This document shows, piece by piece, positions 36,560-63,300 of a DNA stretch of 64,000 nucleotides (position 1 is its first letter; each line of letters begins with the position of its first letter). The notes below the pieces were generated by a model. It was not told the origin of the DNA and ran no database searches. It saw only the letters and a program-made list of their open reading frames with translations. Made by a program: the position numbers and the translations under genes. The DNA is from Haliclystus octoradiatus (Eukaryota; Cnidaria; Staurozoa; Stauromedusae; Haliclystidae): positions 31,510,445 through 31,574,444 of the forward strand of contig OU744446.1 in assembly GCA_916610825.1 (NCBI GenBank), in the 5' to 3' direction.

Positions 36560-39500
36560 TTACCTGGCTGTCTTTTGCAGGTAAATTGAAGATTTATGGT
36601 TGTCTATCCATTTGTATAAATTGTGTAAATCTAGATTATGTAATAGGTCATCTTCTACAGAACAGTAATATTTATAATCTCGTCCTTCAGAATTGTAAAT
36701 CATTGCAGTCTGATTCACCAGTTCCTTAACAATTTTTTTCAGATCCTTCTCTGTTGATGTCATAACATGTCTACCAGATTTTCTAATTACATGGCTGACG
36801 TTGTCAAAATTGTCAAGCAAAGCCTTATTGTATGATAGAGCCTTACAGTAACGATCTACCGCATTCTTATTAGTAGCATTTGGCCCAAGTTTCCGTATTA
36901 TTGTCTTCATGAAGTTGTTGTAATGCTCTAGAGCAAGATCTATAGGGATATTACCACCAGCTCCGAATTTTGCTTTGTGAAAACGGTTCCATATCAGTTT
37001 GTGCGCATCCCTTGCAGATAACATAGCGTACACTTGGCACATTATATAAAGTGCCTCTACAGCATACTTCTGAGACCTTTGACCATCTTGTTTTAAGTAA
37101 GGCAGCATAAACTTCCAGCTCCTCAAAACTCGTGCACCATCTCCATTACTCACAGCATCAAAAAAATTCATCACAATCATACCATATTTTAAAAATGAGC
37201 ATTGATAATTGTACATGTCATCTGCTAATCTCTTATTTGCCTTTTTCTCTACTTTGCGTAAGCCTGAATGTTTTTTTTCATGTTCTTGACGTATGATCCC
37301 ATCATGTTTGAAACTTGCAGAACAATCAGCCTCGCGACACTTGTACCTACCATCTTCAGTTCTTGGATTGTTTTGAATTAACCAGTCTTCGTACTCCTGC
37401 TTATTGCGCAATCTGTCAAGATTTTCTGCGGGAAATAAAAACTGGTCAACAACTTTTCCACATAAGTTGGTAAAAAAGGTGGCTTCTGCATTTTCATTAT
37501 TAAACTTTGGTAAGTCTTCAGAGGATGGTATTTGGTTAATTTCAGTCAAATTTAATAAGGTCATTACTGCAGCTATAACTCTGGCTTCTACTTCAATTAA
37601 AATAAACTTTTTACACGCATCATGTTTGTGTCGAACGTCATCTGACACATTCTTACGATTTATCAAGACTTTATCACTGAATAAGGTGCATTTGTCTCCT
37701 GTAGATTTGTAATTATAAAAGTGATCATAGCCAAACTGAAATAAAATAAAATTTTAAGATTATCAACACTTGCTTTTAGGTAGATCTGAAAATCTGAAAT
37801 CTCAGAAACTTGTCATACTAACGTACTTGTAAAAACTTCATTCCACCATGAAAGTCTGCAATTTCAAAATGAAGGCCTTCTCTTCTCTCCTCTGGTGTAA
37901 ATCCATGTGCCAACTGCAATAGGGTGTTGACTCCCCTCTCTACAGTTAATTGATCAGCTTGGATTGCCTAATTTAATACAATTAATGTTTTCTATTAAAA
38001 CAGGAATGGTTTACATATGCGCCTCACAGATAAGTTGGACAAGCAGCAAATCAGTAGCATCTAATGGCTTGGCACTTTCATATCACAATCCAATGCTACT
38101 GTTTTGCTGTTTGTCTTATTTGCATTGCATTCCTCACCTGTTCGCCGTACTGACGTCGGTCACCATTTCCTGTGAAAGGTACATAACTGTTGTGTAGTTT
38201 CTGAATGATACTGCTCATCCCACCTGCCTCATTTTCGTTTTCATAAATTACACCTAAAAATGTCTGTCAATATAAGTATGGTAAGTTAGTAAATGTAGCT
38301 GAAATAATACAAAGCAGTTGCATTGCCTAGGACGGACCCTCTCATATTTCTCTTTGAAGGAATGTTGTAAAGATCAGTTGTATGTATAGATGCAGATTGT
38401 GAAATAAATTATATTTGAATAGGCAGTTATAACATTTATTAGATATCAATATTTAATACTTAACTGTGTCTCAAACAATAGTAATTAAAGATGAAAAGTT
38501 CACATAGGTAAATCATTTACTTGTGAAACATAATTTGTTGGTTTCATTATTTGATTTATATATATTGCTGATGATCAAGCTATTATACAAGGGGGTCATG
38601 GTGTAATTCTGATGTAAGCCCCCCATCCTGTTTAGGCTCTGGGCATAATTAGGACCTATAAAAATCATTAAAAATTACTCACTGTATCAGTAGGTTGAAA
38701 ACTTTCTGATGAATACGGGTGTTTGATATGGGCGTGAACAAATTTTTCAAATGGTTTTAAACATACTATTCTTTTTGCAGCAATACGTGCTATCAGAGAT
38801 ACATAATTTTGATGCTGGAGCTTGTAATCATTGTCTGAAGGAAGGCATTTGCTGTTGTCTAAATTGTTGATTGTGTTTTGAGGAGGAGTTTCAGATGACA
38901 AATGTTGAGCATGTACTCTATCACCAACAGATAATACAGTAACCCAGTGGGAATCAACATTTTGATGTTCTTCTGTCATTGAGTGGACGTTGGTTCTAAA
39001 GTCAAGATTATCAAATGACAGTTTGTATCCTTCTATTGATTCTCCAATGGGCTCTTTGTTTTCGAGTTGCTTGCTCTTTTTCTCCATAATGTCAATAATC
39101 TTTTTGTCATGTTCAATCCCAAACTCATCCAACTTCTTCAGCATAAAAGGATGGGACACAACCAGTTTAAAAATTTTGAGACGCAATAGTGTCCCCTATA
39201 TGGAGACAAAAAATAGTTCACTATTATTTGAAACAGTACAAGTCAGCATAATAAATGCAATCAACGTGAAAAGAGAATTGTAATTACCGTCAGCCCAGAA
39301 TGTTGCAAGATGATTGTAACAAGCAACTGCAATGCTGTCATGTATGGAGATCTATTTTTTAAACATATGGCAGCAGCCATGCATACTGCAGGCTTCCAAA
39401 GGAGATTGTTGGATACATCTTTTGTTGGTTTGAAGGAAGCAACTTTCAAAATTGACTGTAGCAGGGGACAACGTACTTTCATTTCTTTGTCCAGAGCTTC

Positions 39501-40262
39501 AATTGAGAAATTTGAGAAATCCTCTTTGCTAGTGTTTCTCAGACAGCTAGGCTTCTTTCTGGAACACATGGCAATACATTCCTCATTGATTTCTCTCAAG
39601 GCAAACTTTAATATTTCATTTCTCATTTTCTCATGCTTCCAAACAGCCCGTGCTATTTGTTGAAATGTACCACGACAGAGCATCTTTCCAATGGAGTTCA
39701 TTTCAGGTTTTAAAAGTTTTTCTATTGTTTTGGAAGGCCATTCAATCCTAACATAAACTTTTGTCTCCTTTAAAATTCCATTAGTCTCTGTAACCTTTTT
39801 GCCATTATTTTTAGGCACATCAGGGTTATTGATGATAATAACTTTTTTAGGCTGACATGTACCAACACCAACACCATTGTATTTTCTCTTAGTTGGTGTA
39901 CTGGTCAAACCCTCCTCCAATAGCTTACTCCAATTTTTGCAGTCTGATGTATCATTTAGCTCAGCCACACGTCTTCTCAAAGTAGAATTGGAAGAACCAC
40001 GATAGAGTGATAAAACTTTTTCTTCAAGCTCTCCAACTTTTTTATAAGTAAATTTGATACGTTTCAAAATATCTACACAACTTTTACAAATGTATTTAGA
40101 TGAGTTATCGTCAACCAAATAACCTAGAAATTCCAGCTCTTCTTTTGGATTGATAGCAATACTCTCCGAAATAACTAAATTTCTATCTGACTTTTTATCG
40201 AGTATAATATTACAAAGAATACAGTGAAAAATGTTTTGCGCTTGAGTCTCAAATGTCGCCAT
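36560..40262 (-). CDS. DUF6589-type protein, probable transposase of the inner transposon
   Basis: Five exons: 39288-40262, 38679-39195, 38138-38253, 37827-37967, 36560-37735; phases agree, giving 974 residues. Seen: four-cysteine zinc site C14-x2-C17 and C59-x2-C62 (ZAD-like); a conserved block EWPSKTIEKLLKP ... GKMLCRGTFQQIARAVW; QADQLTVERG (D541); IADFHGG (D574, H576); a C2H2 finger C716-x4-C721-x13-H735-x3-H739; and a tract SNGDGARVLRSWKFMLPYL ... KYAVEALYIM (E810) that I recognise from DUF6589-domain proteins of animals. That domain has no assigned function known to me. Inference: it is the transposase, because it lies inside perfect TIRs with the helicase, and D541/D574/E810 could be a DDE triad. 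The start ATG lies 144 bp inside the right TIR. Confidence 0.85.
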
Positions 40263-40405
40263 GATGCTTCGACATTTTGATCACGAAATTGCGAAATGCT
40301 CATTGAAACCATAACAACGCGCCACAGCGAGTCTTCGGTTATTGAAATCGAGACATAAAAAAGGGTTTTTAAAAACCGCGCTGGGTTTCGGAGTACAAGC
40401 TTTTA

Positions 40406-40466
40406 TCCGGTATTGCGCAGACTCTACACTTTAGAGAAGTTTTGTTTTGAGTCTGCACGCAGGCTA
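40406..40466. repeat. Right 61-bp TIR of the inner transposon
   Basis: Exact reverse complement of 33594-33654; ends GTCTGCACGCAGGCTA, followed by the duplication AAATTTCA. Related but diverged ends occur at 44406, 44955 and 54782. Confidence 0.95.
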
Positions 40467-41517
40467 AAATTTCAGGGCTCTTCAGGTCAAATTTTAAATG
40501 GCTTTAGTTTAACGGGATAATTTCTGGAAAATACAATGATTATTTAGTTTTATAAGACTTATAAGAGGTCTGGATTGTAAAATATTCAAGCTTATATGGA
40601 TATGGAAAACGATGGCATTGATGTTTGCAGTTTATTATTGAGAAACATATAAATTATTATCGGAACATGTGATTGAAGGTTGACAGACAGACTCGGAAAA
40701 AGCAAAATCAAAATCCATGAAATATAGAAGCAGCAGACACATATTCAAAATATTGGACATTTTGTAGTCTTGCAGTAGTGGGACTTTTTCATTCTGATCA
40801 ATGACATCAATCATATTGTCCTAGATTCTTAGATTTTCCGAAGAAAAGTATTCGAGACAACGTTTAAAAACACCATACAAGTACTTCACATGGTGTTAGG
40901 GTGCATCGGTGTTATCAGTATTTCATGGATTTTGATGAAGATGATGTTGCATTTTCATTTTACTACATAATAGCTATAATAATAATAGCTATAAATCTTT
41001 CTCAATTAATGACATAAATGATATTAATAAATTAATAAACTGCAAACATTTCCATTGTTTTTCCGTCATATAAGCGTGAGTATTCCACAATCCAGACCTC
41101 TGATAGAATTGATAACAACCATTTGAAAACGAACAATAAAGTAAGCAATGAATGCTAAGCCTGAATCTGACAGTAATTAAAATCCAGTGAAGATAATACA
41201 AACATAAATCGAAAACCTTCCTCTTGGTAATAAAACACCTTGGTCAAAAATGAGAGACAATTTGATAGTTGCGCAGATGGCGACGCAGACGGCAGCGCAG
41301 ACGGAAGCGCAGACGACGGAATGAAGTTCAACAACGAAGCAAGATCCAACGACGACTCCGCAGCTCAGAATATTGACCCCGATTCCGCGCGAAATTAATT
41401 GCGCAGATGGCAGCGCAGATGACGACGACATGGAAACACGGAATGAAATTCAACGACGACACGGAAATCCAACGACGGCACGAACTTTTGGAATTATGAC
41501 CCCGATTCCGCTTCATA

Positions 41518-41728
41518 GTTAAATCCCGGCTCTTTGTTTGATCACTGACAGTCTTCCGTATCGATGTCTGTGAATTTAACGCTCTATTAGAATTATGTTA
41601 ATTAGTTTTCTCTATATATTTTATGAAATTTTCAATATCACTCACTCGCCTGACGATGTTATTAAGAAGATAACGAAACGTTGCTAAATTATGTCTCTTT
41701 TATCGCTGTCATTTGTCTCAAAATTAAT
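41518..41728 (+). mobile_element. 3' end of the right Penelope-like copy
   Basis: Resumes the copy split at 33443 (GTTAAATCCCGGCTCTTTGT) and matches the left copy to its end near 26992. Contains CTGACGA-N-GAAACG (41650-41680), see findings. Confidence 0.88.
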
Positions 41729-42708
41729 CATTTTTGTTTGTTAAAAAGTTGATGCTCATAATACAATGATATAACAATAAGTAAATTCAATGAAATGTAG
41801 AAATATAAGGGTACTTGCTGGGCTGCGCGTTGGAAAAAGTTTGTCGAATGTTCAAATTTACTCACATCCAGTACAATTTCGAATGACTCAGTGGTGAAGT
41901 TGATGGTCAATTGCCAGCGAAACTTAAAATATCATTGGGCATTTCTACAATGTTATTTACAGTTTTAAAAACCTTGATTCAATTGAATCAAGATGAAGTA
42001 AATCTAATTTATCATCATAGTCCGTGAATTTCATATTTGACTTATAACTTGGATTAGATCTTTAATGAAGTCTGTTTATGCATTATCTGTATATCTGATG
42101 AACATACTAACAAAATGGGCGTGACATATGCTCAACTGGAACTCTGGACGCAGTATACCTTTAGAATTGCACGATTTTGCATTTTTATGTCAATTGTAAG
42201 AATTTTCCTCAAAATATTTATTGGGGGTGAAATGTACTGAGGGCATTTTGCTCCAAACATGGGCGTGACATATGCTCAATTGGAGGCTCCAGTACTTCAA
42301 TATCTTCAAAATTACACGATTTTGCAGTTGTACGTCCCTCCTTTCCTATACAAGGTTGACGTACAGGGATACAGTATATGAGTCGTAACAAAACTATCAT
42401 GATTTATAGCCCAATCCAAACATTTTAAATCACAATCATTTACAGTGTAGGCATACTACAACACATGATTCAATATCATTGTAAATGAACATTTTGTCAA
42501 GAGAGACATCTAGCCCATGAGCAGAATAATTAAAGATATCACATGATACCAATCTTAAAACCAAGGAAATATAGAGAAACCGAGAAAGCATTCAACAGTA
42601 TGGATTACAATTATTCAAACAAAAGAAAATCGCTGTATTTGCCATTGTTATTACAATATCTTATTATTATTATTTATTTATTTTAAATTATTAAATATTT
42701 GTTTATAT
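41729..42708. other. Region downstream of UBA5, with a diverged direct repeat
   Basis: ATGGGCGTGACATATGCTCA starts two related segments at 42115-42180 and 42259-42325, both ending ACACGATTTTGCA or close to it; period about 144 bp. No gene recognised. UBA5 polyadenylation is expected near 42650-42708, an AT-rich stretch. Confidence 0.5.
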
Positions 42709-57761
<15,053 letters not shown>

Positions 57762-60345
57762 AGTGAATTTAATATGCGTAATTACAAAGGTAAAAACTGT
57801 TCCTTTTACTTTGAAAAAATTGAAAATAAATCGTGTCACAGAAAGTTGTCCTCCGCAGCCTCAATTTTGATCTACCACCTCGTTTTATGCACAACAGAGC
57901 AGCAACAACAACACTATTTTTCCACAAAGAAAACAACATTTTATCTTGCTGCTTGTTTTCTGTATTCTTCTAATTATTATTAATCATTTTATTTTATAAT
58001 ATAATGAAAGAGTTTAATTCACAGCAAGTACAGGTAAGCTATATAAAGTTATTTGATTTATTCACGAACAATTGATTATATTTTCAGTATGAAATCTTTG
58101 AAATTGACATGAATTCAAAACTCATGTTTTTGAAAGATTTAGATTCATTGCCAATGATTAGTGATGAGCCTCACTCCACTCAGTATAGTCCTCCATTTTA
58201 TAAATATTGTAACATTTTATACCAGAAACTCAACCAAATTAAGCTAATTCTCTGCATAACCTATATTAAAGGGATACAAAAATCTATTTTTGAAATTCGT
58301 TACAAAGTAGACTTTTGAGATAGTGGATTCATAGCTGAAGAATTGAGTTAACAGACCTATCATGAAGCTAAAATACGTCTCATTCTCATATTCGTTTCAA
58401 GCAGAGATCATTTTTACATCCTTTATTTAATTATGGTGATACGTTGTAACCATGTTAATATCACTAGCCTACTTTTAATATCACAAGCCGCTTAATAAAG
58501 ATAGTTCAGTTGGAACTAATTTTTGAAAAAGGGGATCTCTAGGCCTACAAAACTAAACTGATTCACTCCGGTTAATATCACAACCTGTTTATTATCACTA
58601 TTTTTGGCTGCCGTAGGACCATAGGCGTAGGAGATGAATACAGGGGGCATTTCCCCCTTAATGAAGACTTTGGTTTCAAACTACTAATTAAAGAGTTTCG
58701 AATGACCAGCAGCCTTTGCTTTTTTGTTGTTGTTTTGATTACAAGAAACGAGGCTAATCCTCTGGAAAGTGACGTCAGCGCTCACGTCAGAGGATTGTCC
58801 TCGTGGCTGTTGCTACGGAAAGACAAGACAGAAAATAGTCTGGTTTATCAATTTCAGTTTTGGATAAATCTCAATTCTTACTTATCGAAACGCAAAGTTT
58901 ATGGCTATAGATATCCAACAAATGTATACGGCTCAAAAATAAATAGCGGACTGGGAGTCACACAGTCCGATTATCTGTCTGAGAAGTTTGACGCAAATCA
59001 AAACAACTTGGATAAAATGTACTTTCAAATCAACACTAAATAAATTCATATGATTCTAAAGTTTACAATTTACATGCATAAATACTGCAGAAAAACAATG
59101 CAATATAAAACATACATAGGTATGTAACTAACTATTTTTAGACGAAGCCTACGTGTAACGTATTTACAAATATAATTTTGAGTCAATGATCAAAGTATCC
59201 GTATTAAAAATCGAATTCACCTGGTGTTATAATTTCATTTTGTTTTGGCGATAAATTTCGATTTTAATGCTAACAAATTTCTTCCTGTTCTTTCAATCCC
59301 TAATATTCTTGTATCAAGTAAACACCAACATGAAATTTTGAATTAGTCGAGTTCAGTTGTAGCTTTCAACTCTGTCGTCCTTTCTCAATTCGTATGACGC
59401 TAGTAGGAAGTGAATTGATTTTTGTGGGACACATTTATTCAAGCGTCGAAAGCCCTTACGACGTCCACCTCTATTGCTCTTGTAACTTTCCAAACAAGTT
59501 CGTTGATAAATAACTTGGCAGAATGCTTCCATGTTCGTTTTACGAAATGTTTTGCAAATCGCGTGTGTGTGCAAAGGAGACACAAAGGCGGGCTGTGTAT
59601 CTTGAAAACGAGTGATTGAAATCTGGGTCCAGATTTAAAAGACAAAAATATACAAAGGCTGCTGGTCATTTTATGGTCTTTAATTTTGTGAACAATTCTG
59701 GCTTAATATGCACAAGTGTTTGGGTTCTTCAAATGCACAAGTGCAAATTATCAAAAATTATTATTACGGTAGCCTAAGTCTAATATTACCACTGCAGTTC
59801 CTTGACATCAGAATGGTCACATGATATTATTTGATTAAATATAGAGATAAAAGTTGTTAAAAACAACAAAAAACTGCAAACTATGTAAAACTAAATTCTC
59901 AAAATCCGATTTAATCCGACAGAAAAATGCCAGTCCGATCCGAATTCCAATTGGATTGGATCCGATTGGATTCGGGTCTGATTTTCACACCTTTATTCCA
60001 CACATTAATTGAACATATAAGGAAAGAATTTAAAATAATTGAACATTTTGGTATATATATTGCGCTTATAACTTTTTGAATGTCCTCGCGTTTTCTGATC
60101 GTATGATTAGGCCTACCTTTAAATCACATACCTGCCAAGATATCCATTAAATAATAATTTTTGCGGGAAAGAAACTAAAAAATGATCACGTCATGAAATA
60201 AAATATTGCTTTGAACAGCCATATTCCATTTACGTGTTACATGGTCCGCATTCTTGAACTCTGTTTTCATAGGGTAGCAATTGATTTGAATGTTAATCAA
60301 GTTTTTAAATTGGTGGAATTATTATTTTTTTATTTAAAATTCTAG
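57762..60345. other. Intergenic region between UBA5 and ARMC8 (head to head)
   Basis: Should contain both promoters; no TATA box or initiator can be asserted. A possible mini-exon MKEFNSQQVQ (58004-58033) followed by GTAAGC, and a following acceptor at 58087, could be upstream ARMC8 exons but are not supported by family similarity. A TIR-bounded segment at 58700-59671 is listed separately. Confidence 0.4.
58700..59671. repeat. Element with ~18-bp inverted ends AATGACCAGCAGCCTTTG
   Basis: AATGACCAGCAGCCTTTG at the left and CAAAGGCTGCTGGTCATT at the right are exact inverse copies, about 970 bp apart. A 113-codon plus-strand ORF (58702-59043) starts inside the left end and has no recognised domain. 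No target duplication found. Superfamily unknown. Confidence 0.55.
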
Positions 60346-63300
60346 GGAGCAATGGATGAAGATGTAACAATGTTAGAAGATCTATCTTGCGTCGCAGATA
60401 CAGCTAACCAATTAGAAACTATTAGGTAATGGCAATATTACTGGCTGAAAATAGTGACTCCAGCAATTAACTAGGAAGGCAGAAGGGTTACTATCAACAC
60501 AGTAGGGTCCGATAAAAGTTGGTATCCTGCAGTCCTAGATTTAAGAAGGTCAGATCAAGTTCAGAAATTCAAAAAAAAAATCTCAGACCATTGCCAAACG
60601 GTAATAAATCATTTTAGAACAACTAGATAATGTAAAAATGAATGCATCCATGGCCATTTTCTATTCTATAATTTGCGAAAATTCAGACTTTATGTTTTGG
60701 CAAAGAATAATGCTGTGAGTTGTTTGAGATAGAACACACTATTGTTGGCCAATACAGCTCCTTTTTCTAAAACCTATATTTCATGATCAGGTTTAGCCTT
60801 TCATAATCAAAAGGTCTTACCTTGTAACTTCATTTAATTGCCGTAAGCTTAGGCCTACTTGATATTTGCTTTTGTAGTTATTCCTCATTTGCACATATCA
60901 AACAAGAAACAACACTCCTGAGCCAGCATTATCATTGTGTAGCTTCCATGATAATTATTGTTTTACAATATTAAATTATCATTCTATCTCATAATTATCA
61001 GCTTGCGATTGCGCACCTCGAAATAAAAGCCATGTTGATCGGGGTCTACAAAGTATATTTATGCCTGCAATCAAATTATCCCCTTTCAAAATGCCTGCAA
61101 GTTGTTAGGTTACTGGCTTATGAAAGGATATCATTTTAGTGAGAATAACACTGATTGAAACATGTTTAGAATTCATAAAAGTTACTGATCCAGAAAGATC
61201 TGCAATAGACACTCCAAATACAGAAACTTGTGCAGCCTTGAGACTTGCGTCTGTAGACCTAGTAATTCTATTGTTTCCAGGATGTGCCTGTGACCGACGG
61301 TCCCAGCGGTCCCCGTTTTATTGAGCCCTGCATGTTGCACTAACCTGGACTGTTTTGTCTTCTTCATATATATCGTATATATTGCTAGTATAGTTTCCTC
61401 TTTTTTGATTTCAGAAATATCAAATACTCAATTATTGGCAGTAAGAAACAGAAATCTTCATTCGTTCAGAATGGACTATTTAGCAAGTGAGCTAGCCTAT
61501 AGGCCCAGAGCCATCTATTTACAAGAGTTGGGACACTTCTGCCATTTTTGTATCTTTTTGCCTGGACCCGAGCACGTTTAGCAGGATAGCGGCACATGAA
61601 AGCGTGTCCCAACTCTTGTAAATAGATGGCTCTGTATAGGCCTAACTGATCTCTCTACACCAATCTAATTTTCTATTAATAAATTTGTTTAATAAATTAT
61701 GCTGTTCAGCTGTCACTTTTTTAAGTGCAAGCCCAAATAGCAAACTTGGGGAGGGCTTCAGATCTGATGGCCTGTAGCTCAATTTCTCCCAATTTCAAGA
61801 CGGTCTTGACTTTAAGAGAAGGGCAATTTTGAGGAAATTCAGTGCCAATTTTTTATAAAATTTATACTCAGTGCAAAAAATTAAATTTAAAAATGATTGG
61901 TTGATATAATATTCAAATTAAATGCTAGCCATAATAAAACAGAGTTTGAAATATGCCAACATTGAAAGAGTGACCACTATAGACAGATGGCTGCTGTATA
62001 GAGGTGACCGTTATAACAGGTTTGACTGTATTACCACACCAATACTATTAATGCTATAGTAAAGAAATGAATGAAATGAAATAAACAAACAGACACTGGT
62101 ATGTGTAAATTCATGTTGATGGAAATATTGTAGCATGGTTGAAAATATTTTAAATTGGTTTCACTGACATCTAGATGTACAATTCACCTATATGATTTCT
62201 TATTGTGTTTAGATTACCTCCAATTCAAATGGATAGTCAATTGCAGAATGATATTGATATGGCAGTTGAAGTTACTGCAATTATTGGTTGTTTAGCAAGA
62301 GGTTAGTCTGATTTTAATTGTAAATTAAACAGGAATTCATGCAAGTCTATCTAGGGTTTTTTGCATAATAAAGCAATCCCCAAAACATATCCATCAAGAG
62401 AGACGAGAGAATACTTAACGTCTTAACAAGAAAATACAGCAGTATGCTACGCAATGAAAATATGAAATTAAATAGATATCTGATTGCAAGATTGCATCAG
62501 CAATTCATAAGCTATATAGATGTTAAAATGAAACCAAGTTTTATTGTATGCGATTATCCTGTGTCAATCTATTTCCTCTGATTGCTTGACCATCAAATCA
62601 TGTGATTATTTTGTGTGTGTTTTTATCTATATTTGTTATCCAATTTTCAGCAGGTCTATTCCATGATGCATTTCAATTTTAATTTTAGGTGCTACTGAAG
62701 ATGTTGCAATTATCGCTACGGATGCTACTGTTGGATTACTATGCGAAGGTGATTTTACCTATGCTAATTTGTTACGTACAATTATCAGCTACCTGTATTT
62801 TAAGACCGTCTGTTTAGCTGTTTCATTGATCAATACTTTTTGTCAAATGTTAGTAACTATTTGGACTATTTAAATTTTACAGTAGTCACCTATAATCATC
62901 TAGTACTTTACTGGGCTTAAGGGATGTTTCTTCTTCCTACGGCAGAAGTGATTCTTATCATTATGATTAGAAGTTTGAGGCTTAATGTTCAATAAAGGAT
63001 TCATACAAGAGTTTCTGTGCACATTCTTCATCGCGACTTACCTGCATAAGTGATGTTAGGAGACACGAGTGAAGCGTTATGAATATCTGAGATGCAGGCT
63101 AGGACATTCTAGCTTCCTGAGTGTCTCCTTACATTGCAATGCAGGTAAATCGCGATGAAGCACAGCAACCCGTGCATAAACCCTTTTTTGAAAGGATTTA
63201 CCGGTATGAAAAAACTGCCCAAATTTTCATTAACATTTTCACAAATATCTCATAAACTGTTTATGAACTTTTTAATCATTTGAATCCCATTAATTAAATA

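Larger units (their letters stand above)
33594..40466. mobile_element. Complete two-gene DNA transposon with RecQ-like helicase and DUF6589-type protein
   Basis: 6873 bp. TIRs 33594-33654 and 40406-40466 are perfect 61-bp inverted copies starting TAGCCTGCGTGCAGACTC. Target duplication AAATTTCA (8 bp). Two genes converge: helicase on plus (33728-36277) and probable transposase on minus (36560-40262), 282 bp apart. Both reading frames are intact across splice sites. An 8-bp duplication is known for hAT, P, Merlin and KDZ-type elements; I cannot assign the superfamily from sequence alone. Perfect TIRs and open genes suggest recent insertion. Confidence 0.93.
33444..41517. mobile_element. Outer DNA transposon, TIR-bounded, itself split by an inner transposon
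   Basis: Begins TATGAAGCGGAATCGGGGTC and ends GACCCCGATTCCGCTTCATA. TIR similarity continues for about 120 bp with a few mismatches, through the CGTCGTTGAATTTCATTCC block. Flanked by GTTAAA at 33438-33443 and 41518-41523 (6 bp; the left Penelope copy shows one GTTAAA at the empty site). Without the inner element it is about 1.19 kb with no coding sequence, so non-autonomous. A second, diverged terminus-like segment lies at about 41265-41390. Confidence 0.8.

Noticed and set aside
58004-58320. Possible upstream ARMC8 exons (MKEFNSQQVQ, then a frame from 58088)
   Set aside because: Splice signals exist, but the phase to 60346 fits only with a weak donor and the sequence does not resemble the ARMC8 N-terminus.
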